In this document: in pieces, positions 17,347 to 25,601 of the stretch
How positions within the stretch are numbered: the stretch's first letter is position 1
Layout of the letters: each line of letters begins with the position of its first letter
Assembly (NCBI GenBank): GCA_900543625.1
Contig: UQSF01000012.1
Span: 1 to 64,000 of the forward strand
DNA: 64,000 nt
Source: an uncultured Eubacteriales bacterium
Lineage (GTDB): Bacteria; Bacillota; Clostridia; Oscillospirales; Oscillospiraceae
Direction of reading: 5' to 3'
Translations under genes and position numbers: made by a program
The notes under the pieces: generated by a model
The model's database searches: none
Seen by the model: only the letters and a program-made list of their open reading frames with translations
What the model was told of the DNA's origin: nothing

Positions 17347-18399
17347 TCACTTTTCGCTCAGAATCAGATCCACCAGCGCATCGGCCAGCTTGTCCGCGGG
17401 GTACTTGCCAAGGATCTCGCCGCGGCGAAACAGCAGCCCGCAGTCCTTGCCGCCGGCAATGCCGTAGTCCGCTTCGTGCGCCTCGCCGGGACCGTTGACG
17501 ACACAGCCCATCACGGCGACCGTGATCTCGCGCTCCAGCCCCTGGAGCCGCTGCTCGACCTCCTGTGCAAGCGCGATGAGGTCGATCTGCGTGCGCCCGC
17601 ACGTCGGGCACGAGACAAAGCGCACACCCTCGCGGCGCAGCCCGGCCGCCTTCAGAATGGCGATGCCGGCGCGCACCTCCTCCACGGGGTCAGCCGTGAG
17701 CGAGACACGGATCGTATCGCCGATGCCCTCGGACAGCAGCGTGCCGATGCCGACGGCGGAGCGGATGATGCCGTTATACGCCGTGCCGGTCTCCGTGACG
17801 CCGACGTGCAGCGGATACGGGAAGCGCTCGGCCGCGAGCCGGTAGGCCGCGATCGTCAGCGGCACGGTGGAGCTCTTCATCGACAGAGCAATGTCGTCAA
17901 AATCATACCGGTGCAGCAGGTCGATGTGCCCCTGCGCGCTCTCGACGAGCGCCTCCGGCGTCGGGTGACCGTACTTTTCGAGCAGACGCTTTTCCAGACT
18001 GCCGCCGTTGACGCCGATGCGGATGGGGATGCCGCGCTCCCGGCAGGCCTCAGCCACCTTGCGGACATTGTCCGGCTCGCCGATGTTGCCGGGGTTGATG
18101 CGGATCTTGTGCACGCCCGCCTTCGCCGCTGCGAGCGCAAGGCGATAGTCAAAGTGGATGTCGGCCACGACCGGGATGGGCGCGGCGCGCACGATCTCGG
18201 GCAGCGCGTCCGCCGCAGCCTGATCCGGCACGGCCAGACGGATGATCTCACACCCGGCGTCATGCAGCCGGGCGATCTGCTCGATGGTCGCGTGCGCGTC
18301 CGAGGTGTGCGTGTTGCACATGGACTGCACCGCGACCGGCGCGCCGCCGCCGATGGCGACGGAGCCGACATGGATCTGTTTTGTCTGCGTTCTGTTCAT
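17347..18399 (-). CDS. ispG: 4-hydroxy-3-methylbut-2-en-1-yl diphosphate synthase (IspG/GcpE)
   Basis: 350 aa from ATG 18399 behind GGAG. It catalyses the reductive ring opening of MEcPP to HMBPP in the MEP isoprenoid pathway using a [4Fe-4S] cluster. The TIM-barrel start VGSVAIGGGAPVAVQSM and the C-terminal cluster motifs CPTCGRTQID and CVVNGPGE are present. The pathway partner dxr lies in the same block. A terminator-like hairpin separates it from rseP, so ispG-polC may also have its own start of transcription. Confidence 0.96.
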   Translation of the reverse strand: MNRTQTKQIHVGSVAIGGGAPVAVQSMCNTHTSDAHATIEQIARLHDAGCEIIRLAVPDQAAADALPEIVRAAPIPVVADIHFDYRLALAAAKAGVHKIRINPGNIGEPDNVRKVAEACRERGIPIRIGVNGGSLEKRLLEKYGHPTPEALVESAQGHIDLLHRYDFDDIALSMKSSTVPLTIAAYRLAAERFPYPLHVGVTETGTAYNGIIRSAVGIGTLLSEGIGDTIRVSLTADPVEEVRAGIAILKAAGLRREGVRFVSCPTCGRTQIDLIALAQEVEQRLQGLEREITVAVMGCVVNGPGEAHEADYGIAGGKDCGLLFRRGEILGKYPADKLADALVDLILSEK

Positions 18400-18436
18400 A
18401 AGCACTCCTATCTCTCTCCAAGGTGGCCGAAGCTGT

Positions 18437-18467
18437 AAAAAAACCGAGGCGGACAAATCCGCCCCGG
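18437..18467 (-). terminator. Terminator-like hairpin between rseP and ispG
   Basis: On the minus strand a 10-bp stem (one mismatch) with a TTTG loop is followed by seven T residues. It lies just after the rseP stop and could partly terminate or attenuate read-through into ispG-polC. Confidence 0.65.
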
Positions 18468-18468
18468 C

Positions 18469-19515
18469 TCAGGTGACAAGTTTGGAAATGTCGTTATACA
18501 TGACGTAAGCCATCAGCGCCAGCAGCAGCACGAGCCCTGCCGTGTGGATATACCCCTCATACTTGGGGTCGATCTTTTTGCGGGTGAGCCGCTCGAGCAC
18601 CCATGTGACGAGCAGGCAGAACACGCGCCCGCCGTCCAGTGCCGGCAGCGGCAGCATATTCATGACCGCAAGGTTCACGGCGATGAACGCCGAGAAATAC
18701 GCAAAGTTGGAAAACGCGGCCGCCTTCGTGGCCGACTCCTTGCCGACCTCGCTCATCATGCTCACGATGCCGACCGGACCGGACAGATCCTTCACACCGA
18801 CCGCACCCGCAAGCAGGTCGCCGAGGCCGCGCCAGACCATGCGCACGAAATCCAGTGCGCTGTACCACGCATTCTGGATCTTTGCGCCGAACGTCGCCGG
18901 CTGCGTGCCGAAATAAAAGCCGTACATCTTGCTGCTCTGTCCCGGATATTCCCGCGCGGCGAGGTAGAAATCATCGAGATGCACCTTTGCGCCGTCACGC
19001 TTGACGACGATGTCATGCGTGTCACCGCCGCGGGAAAGATATTCGCTGACATTGGTCGTGAAATAGATGCGGTGTCCGTCAATGCTCCAGATCGTGTCGC
19101 CCACCTGCAGGGCGTTCTCCCCCTGATAGGGGCAGCCGTCCATGAAGTCTGTGAGCGTCGGCGTGGAAAAGCTCTTCGCCTGCGCAAACACGAGCAGAAG
19201 CAGCAGCAGACCGAACACGAAGTTCATGAACGCGCCGGCACAGAGGATCAAAAACCGCTTCCACGCCGGCTGGCTCGTGAACGCGCGCGGATCGTTGACC
19301 GCCTCATCCTCGCCCGCCATGGCGCAAAAGCCGCCGATCGGCAGGCAGCGGACGGTGTAGAGCGTCTCCCCCTTCTGCTTTTTCCAGATGGCCGGGCCCA
19401 TGCCGATGGCGAATTCATCCACGCGCACCCCGCAGGCTTTGGCCACGAGAAAATGACCGAGCTCATGCACGGCGATGAGGATACCGAAGACGAGAATTGC
19501 GAGCAGAATATACAT
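18469..19515 (-). CDS. rseP: RIP site-2 zinc metalloprotease RseP
   Basis: 348 aa. The active-site HELGH is at 17-21 in the first membrane helix, a PDZ domain follows (about 115-190), and the second catalytic motif NMLPLPALDGGR sits near residue 295 before the last helix. It is a membrane-embedded protease that cuts anti-sigma factors and leftover signal peptides. It lies directly after dxr in the usual Firmicutes order. Confidence 0.95.
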   Translation of the reverse strand: MYILLAILVFGILIAVHELGHFLVAKACGVRVDEFAIGMGPAIWKKQKGETLYTVRCLPIGGFCAMAGEDEAVNDPRAFTSQPAWKRFLILCAGAFMNFVFGLLLLLLVFAQAKSFSTPTLTDFMDGCPYQGENALQVGDTIWSIDGHRIYFTTNVSEYLSRGGDTHDIVVKRDGAKVHLDDFYLAAREYPGQSSKMYGFYFGTQPATFGAKIQNAWYSALDFVRMVWRGLGDLLAGAVGVKDLSGPVGIVSMMSEVGKESATKAAAFSNFAYFSAFIAVNLAVMNMLPLPALDGGRVFCLLVTWVLERLTRKKIDPKYEGYIHTAGLVLLLALMAYVMYNDISKLVT

Positions 19516-19526
19516 GTGCTGTCCTT

Positions 19527-20675
19527 TCAGAAACGGAAATAAGACCGGACGAAGGCACGCGCCTCCTGATCGGCCGCGCGGATAACGTCCAGATCGGGCG
19601 CAGCGACGGGTGCGATGGCCTCCACCGCCGCCGCAACGCTTTCATAAATAGAATGATACCCGATCTTGTGCCCCAAAAACAGGCCAACGGCGATTTCGTT
19701 GGCTGCGTTCATGACCGTCGGCGCGGTGCCGCCGGTGCGCGCGCAGCGCATGGCAAGTGCCAGACACGGCAGCGCCTCGAGATCGGGCGCGTAGAAATGC
19801 AGTCCATTGGGATAGGCCGTCAGATCCAGCCGGTCGCTGCGGCTGGGCTTGCGCTCCGGATACGTGAGCGCATACTGGATGGGCAGGCCCATATCCGGCA
19901 CGCCGAGCTGGGCGATGACCGTGCCGTCGAGCAGCTCGACCATCGAGTGCACGACGCTCTCGGGGTGGATGAGCACCTGAATATCATCCGGCGTGACGCC
20001 GAACAGGTGCATGGCCTCGATGAATTCCAGTCCCTTATTCATCATGGTCGCGGAGTCAACGCTGATCTTCGCGCCCATGCTCCAGTTCGGATGGCTGACA
20101 GCCATCTCGGGCGTGACATCGCGCGTTGCCTCGCGCGTCCAGCCGCGGAACGGTCCGCCGGAGCCGGTGAGCAGGATCTTGTGCAGCTCGCCCGCGCGCC
20201 CGGTCAGGCACTGAAAGATGGCCGAGTGCTCGGAATCCACCGGCACGATCTCCGCGCCGCATTCCCGGGCACGGCGCATGACGATGTCGCCCGCGCACAC
20301 GAGCGTCTCCTTATTGGCCAGCGCGATGCGCCGTCCCTTTTCGATTGCCGCAAGCGTCGGGCGCAGGCCGACCGCGCCGGACACCGCCGTGACGACCGCG
20401 TCCGTATCGGAAATGACCGCCGCCTCGCACAGTGCGTTTTCTCCGCCGCCGACGGCGATGTCCGTATCGGCGAGCGCGATGCGCAGCGCCTTGGCAGACG
20501 CCTCATCCGTCACGGCGACGAACGCCGGATGCAGGCGGCGCGCCTGCTCCTCGGCGAGCTGAATGTTGCGGTTCGTCGTCAGCGCACGGACGTTCAGCCC
20601 CAGATGCTCCGCGACGGCAACGGTCTGCCGGCCGATGCTGCCGGTAGAACCGAGAATGGAAATCGAATGTACCAT
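19527..20675 (-). CDS. dxr: 1-deoxy-D-xylulose 5-phosphate reductoisomerase
   Basis: 382 aa. The NADPH motif ILGSTGSIGRQT is at the N-terminus, the metal/substrate region is VPVDSEHSAIFQ, and the flexible-loop region follows with GSGGPFRGWTRE. It commits carbon to the MEP pathway by converting DXP to MEP. It is cotranscribed with cdsA (12-bp gap) and rseP (11-bp gap). Confidence 0.97.
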   Translation of the reverse strand: MVHSISILGSTGSIGRQTVAVAEHLGLNVRALTTNRNIQLAEEQARRLHPAFVAVTDEASAKALRIALADTDIAVGGGENALCEAAVISDTDAVVTAVSGAVGLRPTLAAIEKGRRIALANKETLVCAGDIVMRRARECGAEIVPVDSEHSAIFQCLTGRAGELHKILLTGSGGPFRGWTREATRDVTPEMAVSHPNWSMGAKISVDSATMMNKGLEFIEAMHLFGVTPDDIQVLIHPESVVHSMVELLDGTVIAQLGVPDMGLPIQYALTYPERKPSRSDRLDLTAYPNGLHFYAPDLEALPCLALAMRCARTGGTAPTVMNAANEIAVGLFLGHKIGYHSIYESVAAAVEAIAPVAAPDLDVIRAADQEARAFVRSYFRF

Positions 20676-20687
20676 AGCTATGCTCCT

Positions 20688-21518
20688 TTACTGCGCCACA
20701 ACCGCGATCGCCGGCGCCAGCAGCACCAGCAGCTCAAGCATGGGCGCGGTGAAGATGGTGCTGTCAAACCGGTCGAGCATGCCGCCGTGACCGGGCAGCA
20801 GATTGCTGTAGTCCTTCACGCCGTGCTCACGCTTGACGGCGGAAAATGCAAGGTCGCCCGCCTGACCGGCAAGGCTGCCGAAAAAGCCGTAGATGGCAAG
20901 GATGCCGATCTGCACGCGATAGCCGCACCAGTGCAGGATGAGACCGTAGAGCATGGCGGCCGCGATCGCGCACACAAAGCCGCCGATGCAGCCTTCGACC
21001 GTCTTGTGCGGGCTCAGCGCCGGGGCAAGCTTGGTCTTGCCGAGGCTGCGGCCGACGAAAAACGCGCCGGAGTCGCTCATCCACGTGATGACGAACGGCA
21101 GCAGCAGATACGGCGCCTTCGGGTCATTCAGACCAAGGCGCACGAGCGACGAGAGCATCCACGGGATGACGATGCCCGCCGTGAACACGAGCGCCAGATC
21201 CTGAAACGGAACGCGCTCGGCTTTGTGAAACGAGATCATCATCTCCACGAACATGGTCACAAACAGCGCATACGCCGCGATCTTGAACACGAGCTCTGAC
21301 AGGCCGAACGCAGCGCCGAGCACGATGGCCGCGCCGCACACGCCGGCATACACCGCAAAGCGCGGCACGAACTTCGGCATAGCCGTGTGCAGCAGCTCCC
21401 ACGCGCAAAACGACGCCATGACGGCCACCACGATGCCCCAGCCCCAGATCGGAGTGAAGAAGATCACAGCCAGCAGCGCCGGGATACCGATCGCCGCAAC
21501 GATGAGTCTGTTTTTCAT
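20688..21518 (-). CDS. cdsA: Phosphatidate cytidylyltransferase
   Basis: 276 aa integral membrane protein with about seven to eight helices. The CDP-diglyceride synthetase signature appears near the C-terminal third (SDSGAFFVGRSLGKTKLAP followed by SPHKTVEG). It makes CDP-diacylglycerol from phosphatidic acid and CTP at the inner membrane. Its position between uppS and dxr is the classical one. Confidence 0.95.
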   Translation of the reverse strand: MKNRLIVAAIGIPALLAVIFFTPIWGWGIVVAVMASFCAWELLHTAMPKFVPRFAVYAGVCGAAIVLGAAFGLSELVFKIAAYALFVTMFVEMMISFHKAERVPFQDLALVFTAGIVIPWMLSSLVRLGLNDPKAPYLLLPFVITWMSDSGAFFVGRSLGKTKLAPALSPHKTVEGCIGGFVCAIAAAMLYGLILHWCGYRVQIGILAIYGFFGSLAGQAGDLAFSAVKREHGVKDYSNLLPGHGGMLDRFDSTIFTAPMLELLVLLAPAIAVVAQ

Positions 21519-21558
21519 GATAGGTTCCTCCCGTTTGTCTTTCTCTCGGGTGCGGCGG

Positions 21559-22296
21559 TCATTTCACGCCGCCAAAGCGCCGGTCGCGCCGCTGAAACTC
21601 CGCCAGCGCCGCGTCCATGTCGCGCTCGGTAAAGTCTGGCCAGAGCACGTCGGTGAAATAGAGCTCGGAATACGCGCCCTGCCAGGGCAGGAAGTTGCTC
21701 AGGCGCTGCTCGCCGCTCGTGCGGATGATGAGGTCGGGATCCGGAATGCCGGACGAATACAGGTAGCTGCTGATGAGCTCCTCCGTGAGCTCGGGCGCAG
21801 TGCCGGCCTTGTATTCCTCGGCATAGCGTCGCACGGCATGCAGGATCTCATCACGGCCGCCGTAATTGATGCACAGGTTCATCTGGCAGCCGTCATAGTG
21901 CGTGCTCTTTTCCTCAGCCGCGTCCATCAGGCGCTGCAGCTCCGGCGAGAGGCCGGTGCGCTCGCCAAAAAAGCGCATCTTGAACTTGTCGCGCTCCATG
22001 ATCGAGAGCGCTTCCTTCATGTATTTATCGAAGATGTTCATGATCGTGCGCACTTCCTCGGGCGGACGACGCCAGTTTTCCGTGGAAAAGGCGTAGACCG
22101 TGAGGTATTCGATGCCGATGGCCTTGCAGTAGTTGCCGATGCGGCGAAACGCCTCGGCGCCGTAAGCGTGACCGGCCGTGCGCGGCAGACCGCGCTTTTT
22201 CGCCCAGCGGCCGTTGCCGTCAAGAATGATCGCCACGTGGCGCGGCAGGCGCGAAAAATCCACCTGCGGCGCTGCGGCCGTTTTGTTGTTTGCCAT
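21559..22296 (-). CDS. uppS: Isoprenyl (undecaprenyl) diphosphate synthase
   Basis: 245 aa. The cis-prenyltransferase signature HVAIILDGNGRWAKKRGLPR carries the catalytic Asp and the following Trp/Arg; the second signature INYGGRDEI and the C-terminal DLIIRTSGEQRLSNFLPWQ are intact. It extends farnesyl diphosphate to the C55 carrier lipid used for peptidoglycan and for the surface polymers encoded elsewhere in this window. Confidence 0.96.
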   Translation of the reverse strand: MANNKTAAAPQVDFSRLPRHVAIILDGNGRWAKKRGLPRTAGHAYGAEAFRRIGNYCKAIGIEYLTVYAFSTENWRRPPEEVRTIMNIFDKYMKEALSIMERDKFKMRFFGERTGLSPELQRLMDAAEEKSTHYDGCQMNLCINYGGRDEILHAVRRYAEEYKAGTAPELTEELISSYLYSSGIPDPDLIIRTSGEQRLSNFLPWQGAYSELYFTDVLWPDFTERDMDAALAEFQRRDRRFGGVK

Positions 22297-22344
22297 AATG
22301 CCTCCTGCGCTGCCTGCACGGGCGCGCTCATAGACAGGATATTC

Positions 22345-22373
22345 AAACGGGGGGATGTTCGATCCCCCCGTTT
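22345..22373 (-). terminator. Hairpin between frr and uppS
   Basis: A 12-bp perfect stem of AAACGGGGGGAT type with a 5-base loop and weak T content after it. It is probably an attenuator or mRNA-stability element and not a full stop. Confidence 0.5.
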
Positions 22374-22404
22374 CCGATTGCGGGTACGAAAGCGAGCGCG
22401 AAGC

Positions 22405-22959
22405 TCAGATCTCCATGAGCTCCTTCTCTTTTTCGTCGGCGATGCGCTCGACTTCCTTGATGTAGTCGTCGGTCAGCTTCTGCATATCCTTCTCGATGAC
22501 CTTGAAATCGTCCTCGGTGATCTCGGACTTTTTCTTCTGCGCCTTGAATTTTTCCATCGCGTCGCGGCGGATGTTGCGCACGGCGACCTTGGCGTCCTCG
22601 CTGTACTTCTTGACCTGCTTGGCGAGATCGCGGCGGCGCTCCTCGGTCAGTGCCGGGAAGACAAGGCGGATGGCTCGGCCGTCGTTCTGCGGGTTGATGC
22701 CGAGGTCGGACGCGAGAATGGCCTTCTCAATGCCCTTGAGCACGGAGCCGTCCCACGGCTGGATGAGCAGCGAGCGGGCGTCCGGCGTGCTCACCGACGC
22801 GATCTGCTGGATGGGCGTAGGAGAGCCGTAGTAATCGACCGTGACGCGGTCGAGCACGGCGGGATTCGCCTTGCCCGCGCGCACGGAGTCATACTGCTCG
22901 GTGAGGACCGAAGCGGTCTTTTTCATCTTGGATTCAAACTCGGTATAATCGGTAGACAT
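22405..22959 (-). CDS. frr: Ribosome recycling factor
   Basis: 184 aa, the usual length. It is a helical protein with the characteristic VRAGKANPAVLDRVTVDYYG and PLxQ-type region, and the C-terminal EERRRDLAKQVKKYSEDAKV. It splits post-termination ribosomes together with EF-G. It lies directly downstream of pyrH, as in most bacteria. Confidence 0.97.
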   Translation of the reverse strand: MSTDYTEFESKMKKTASVLTEQYDSVRAGKANPAVLDRVTVDYYGSPTPIQQIASVSTPDARSLLIQPWDGSVLKGIEKAILASDLGINPQNDGRAIRLVFPALTEERRRDLAKQVKKYSEDAKVAVRNIRRDAMEKFKAQKKKSEITEDDFKVIEKDMQKLTDDYIKEVERIADEKEKELMEI

Positions 22960-22990
22960 ATGATATCCTCCTATCGGGTTTTTCTTTTTC

Positions 22991-23710
22991 TTATTTCGTC
23001 ACGACCGTGCCGACGGCTTCACCCATCACGGCACGGACAATATTCTGCGGATCAGCCAGCGCAAAAACGACGACCGGAATGTCGTTTTCCATGGCCAGCG
23101 ACGTCGCGGTCAGATCCATGACGGCCAGATGCTTTGCCAGCACCTCGTCATAGGTGATCGCATCGTACTTCACGGCGCTCGGGTCAATATGCGGGTCGGC
23201 GCTGTAGACGCCGTCGATGTTCTTGGCGAGCAGGATCGCATCCGCGCCGATCTCGGCCGCGCGCAGCACCGCCGCTGTGTCGGTCGAAAAATACGGGCAG
23301 CCGCTTCCGGCGCCGAAGAGCACGACCTTGCCCTCTTCCAGATGCGCAATGGCACGCTCCCACGTGTAGTGCTCAGCGAAGGCCGGCATCTCGACCGCCG
23401 TCTGCACGCGCACGGGAATGCCCTTTTGTTCCATCACATCGGACACGGCAAGGCAGTTCATCACGGTCGCCAGCATGCCCATGTGGTCGGCGCGCGAGCG
23501 GGTCATTTTGCCCTCACCGTTTTTCACGCCGCGCCAGAAGTTGCCGCCGCCGATGACGACGCCCACCTGCACACCCAGCTCCGTGCACGTCTTGATGACG
23601 TCGCACACCTGACCGATCACGTTAAAATTCAGTCCCGTCTTCTGGTCACCTGCAAGCGCCTCACCGCTGATCTTGAGCAGGACACGCCGAAACTTCGGTT
23701 CTGTTCCCAT
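22991..23710 (-). CDS. pyrH: Uridylate kinase
   Basis: 239 aa from ATG 23710 behind GAGGGGAAG; this start is preferred over an upstream in-frame ATG. It has the amino-acid-kinase fold: RRVLLKISGEALAG at the N-terminus, the glycine-rich VGVVIGGGNFWRG, and the nucleotide loop with FGAGSGCPYFSTDTAA. It phosphorylates UMP to UDP. It is the first gene of the housekeeping block; a region with TACAAT-like boxes lies upstream. Confidence 0.96.
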   Translation of the reverse strand: MGTEPKFRRVLLKISGEALAGDQKTGLNFNVIGQVCDVIKTCTELGVQVGVVIGGGNFWRGVKNGEGKMTRSRADHMGMLATVMNCLAVSDVMEQKGIPVRVQTAVEMPAFAEHYTWERAIAHLEEGKVVLFGAGSGCPYFSTDTAAVLRAAEIGADAILLAKNIDGVYSADPHIDPSAVKYDAITYDEVLAKHLAVMDLTATSLAMENDIPVVVFALADPQNIVRAVMGEAVGTVVTK

Positions 23711-23839
23711 AAAACTTCCCCTCACTTTTTCATATTCGTCGTATTATTGTAATATAAAACGGCCGGAATGAAAAGGGGGTATTTGTGAAAAGAGCGAAAA
23801 CAATTGCCGCTGCGCCCATTCCACCACCGCAAGCACAGA

Positions 23840-23869
23840 AAAAGAGCCCGGCTGACGCCGGGCTCTTTT
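23840..23869 (-). terminator. Terminator closing the minus-strand bai unit
   Basis: A 13-bp perfect stem AAAAGAGCCCGGC/GCCGGGCTCTTTT with a TGAC loop, then TTTTTC on the minus strand, 40 bp after the last gene. It also marks the boundary with the housekeeping block. Confidence 0.88.
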
Positions 23870-23908
23870 CCGCTGGAATGAGAGGATATCAAAAAGACAA
23901 AGCGGACA

Positions 23909-24667
23909 TTACATCCAGCCGCCGGAGACGTTCATCACGTGTGCCGTGACGTACTTCGACTCGTCAGAGGCGAGATACAGCGCCATGTAGGCAATATCGA
24001 TGGGCTCGCCGAGGTGCTTGATCATGCAGTTGGTCGTATAGCGCGACTGGGTCTCGGGCGTGAGGTGCTTGGCAACGGCCTCCGTGGCGATGATGCCGGG
24101 GTTGAGGACGTTAACGCGCACACCCGCGTGCGCGACCTGACGCGCCATCTGGCGGCTGAGGTGGTTGATGCCGGACTTGGCGACACCATAGCCGACCTGC
24201 GTGCGGTCGGGGCACACAGCAGCGACGGAGCCGATGTTGATGATGCTGCCGGAATGCTGCTTGAGCATCGCCTTGTTGAGCGCCTGCTGGCAGGCATTGA
24301 ACACGGTCGAGAGATCCACGCAGACGGTCTTTTCAAACTCCTTGTAGGTGCACTTGGTGATGTCGAGGTCCTTGCGGGGGTTGGATTCGCCGAAGTTGTT
24401 GACCAGCACGTCGAGGCGGCCTTCCTTGGCGATGCACTCGTCGATCATGCTTCTGTGCGTGGCGGGGTCGTGTGCCTCAAAGTAGACAAGCTCGGCCTGA
24501 CCGCCGCGGGCTCTGGCAGCCTCAACGGCAGCCTTGCCGGTCTCCATGTTGCGGCAGGCATAGTAGACCTTCGCGCCCTCATCGACGAACAGGTCTGCGA
24601 TCGCGCGGCCGATGCCGCGGGTGCACGCCGTGACCAGCGCGACTTTTCCTTCCAAACGGTTACTCAT
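23909..24667 (-). CDS. hdhA: Short-chain dehydrogenase, 7alpha-hydroxysteroid dehydrogenase-like
   Basis: 252 aa from ATG 24667. This is a classical SDR: cofactor loop TACTRGIG (13-20), NNFG (90-93), catalytic Ser147, Tyr160 and Lys164. RLEGKVALVTACTRGIGRA, the VYFEA stretch at 61-65 and GSIINIGSVAAVCPD follow the clostridial 7alpha-HSDH (C. sordellii/C. scindens type) closely from memory, more than they follow BaiA. It would interconvert 7alpha-hydroxy and 7-oxo bile acids with NAD(P)H. It is the last gene of the bai minus-strand unit. A hairpin (24712-24737) lies upstream. Steroid specificity is inferred from similarity and context. Confidence 0.7.
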   Translation of the reverse strand: MSNRLEGKVALVTACTRGIGRAIADLFVDEGAKVYYACRNMETGKAAVEAARARGGQAELVYFEAHDPATHRSMIDECIAKEGRLDVLVNNFGESNPRKDLDITKCTYKEFEKTVCVDLSTVFNACQQALNKAMLKQHSGSIINIGSVAAVCPDRTQVGYGVAKSGINHLSRQMARQVAHAGVRVNVLNPGIIATEAVAKHLTPETQSRYTTNCMIKHLGEPIDIAYMALYLASDESKYVTAHVMNVSGGWM

Positions 24668-24743
24668 AACAGTACACTCCCTTTCATTTTGTGTGCGCGG
24701 TTTTATAGCTTTGCGCCGGTGTGCGCGCACCGGCGCAGTCGGA

Positions 24744-25529
24744 TCAGAGGTTTGCGCCGTAATCGGCAACGAGCGCCTGACCGTTGAGCGGCGCAGAATC
24801 GTCGCTGCACAAAAACAGCAGGATCTTGGCGATGTCGAGATCCGTGCACGTGCCCACGTCGAGCGTGGAGTGCTTCGCGGTGGAGGCCTGCATGGCCTTG
24901 GCGGCCTTCGTGTACTTGCCTCTGGCCTTCATGGCGCGCGTGGTCATGGGGGTCATGACCGTGCCGGGGCACACGCAGTTGGCGCGGATCTTCTGCTCAC
25001 CGTTGGCAAAGCGCAGCGCGATGTGCTTGGTCAGCGCGACCTCCGCGCCCTTCGAGACCGTGTAAGCGGCGCTGCCGTTGCCGTTCACGCCGCCGACGGA
25101 GGCGACGGTCGCGATCGTGCCGTAGCCCTGCGCGATGAACTGCTTGACAGCCGCGCGGGTAACGTACATCGTGCCCTTGACGTTCACGGTCAGGGTCGTG
25201 TCGAGATCGCTGGTAAGAAAATCGTCGATCGGCCGCATGGCGACATCGAGCACACCTGCGATATTGGCCAGCGCGTCGATCTTGCCGTACTTTTCCACAC
25301 CGGCCGCAAACGCCGCCTTCACAGCGTCATTGTCGGTGATGTTGACGACAGCCGTCATGACCTCGCCGCCCGCTGCCTGAATGTCGGCTGCGACCTTGCT
25401 GAGGTTTTCCTCATGCATATCCGCCATGATGACGCTTGCGCCCTCCTGTGCGAAGAGCTCGGCCGTCTTGGCGCCAATGCCGGAACCGGCACCGGTGACG
25501 AAACAGACTTTTCCATCAAGTCTACCCAT
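24744..25529 (-). CDS. Short-chain dehydrogenase of the bai unit, probable hydroxysteroid dehydrogenase
   Basis: 261 aa from ATG 25529 behind AAAGGAG. SDR motifs: TGAGSGIG (12-19), Asp37 after the second strand (favours NAD+), NIAG at 89-92 where NNAG is usual, catalytic Ser144, Tyr156 and Lys160. It is clearly different from both the BaiA-like and the 7alpha-HSDH-like proteins of the same operon, so a third position or stereochemistry (3beta, 7beta or 12alpha) is possible, but nothing in the sequence decides this. A stem-loop at 25561-25589 separates it from the CoA-transferase gene upstream. Confidence 0.8.
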   Translation of the reverse strand: MGRLDGKVCFVTGAGSGIGAKTAELFAQEGASVIMADMHEENLSKVAADIQAAGGEVMTAVVNITDNDAVKAAFAAGVEKYGKIDALANIAGVLDVAMRPIDDFLTSDLDTTLTVNVKGTMYVTRAAVKQFIAQGYGTIATVASVGGVNGNGSAAYTVSKGAEVALTKHIALRFANGEQKIRANCVCPGTVMTPMTTRAMKARGKYTKAAKAMQASTAKHSTLDVGTCTDLDIAKILLFLCSDDSAPLNGQALVADYGANL

Positions 25530-25601
25530 TTGTTTCTCCTTTGCTGATATAGAATGCGGCGGACGGGCTGTGTGAGCCGCAGCCCGTCCGGTATGTTGGG
25601 A

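Noticed and set aside
24668..24743. The GC-rich hairpin at 24712-24737 as a terminator between the two SDR genes
   Set aside because: A 10-bp stem is present but no T-run follows on the minus strand; it is treated as an intercistronic structure within one operon.
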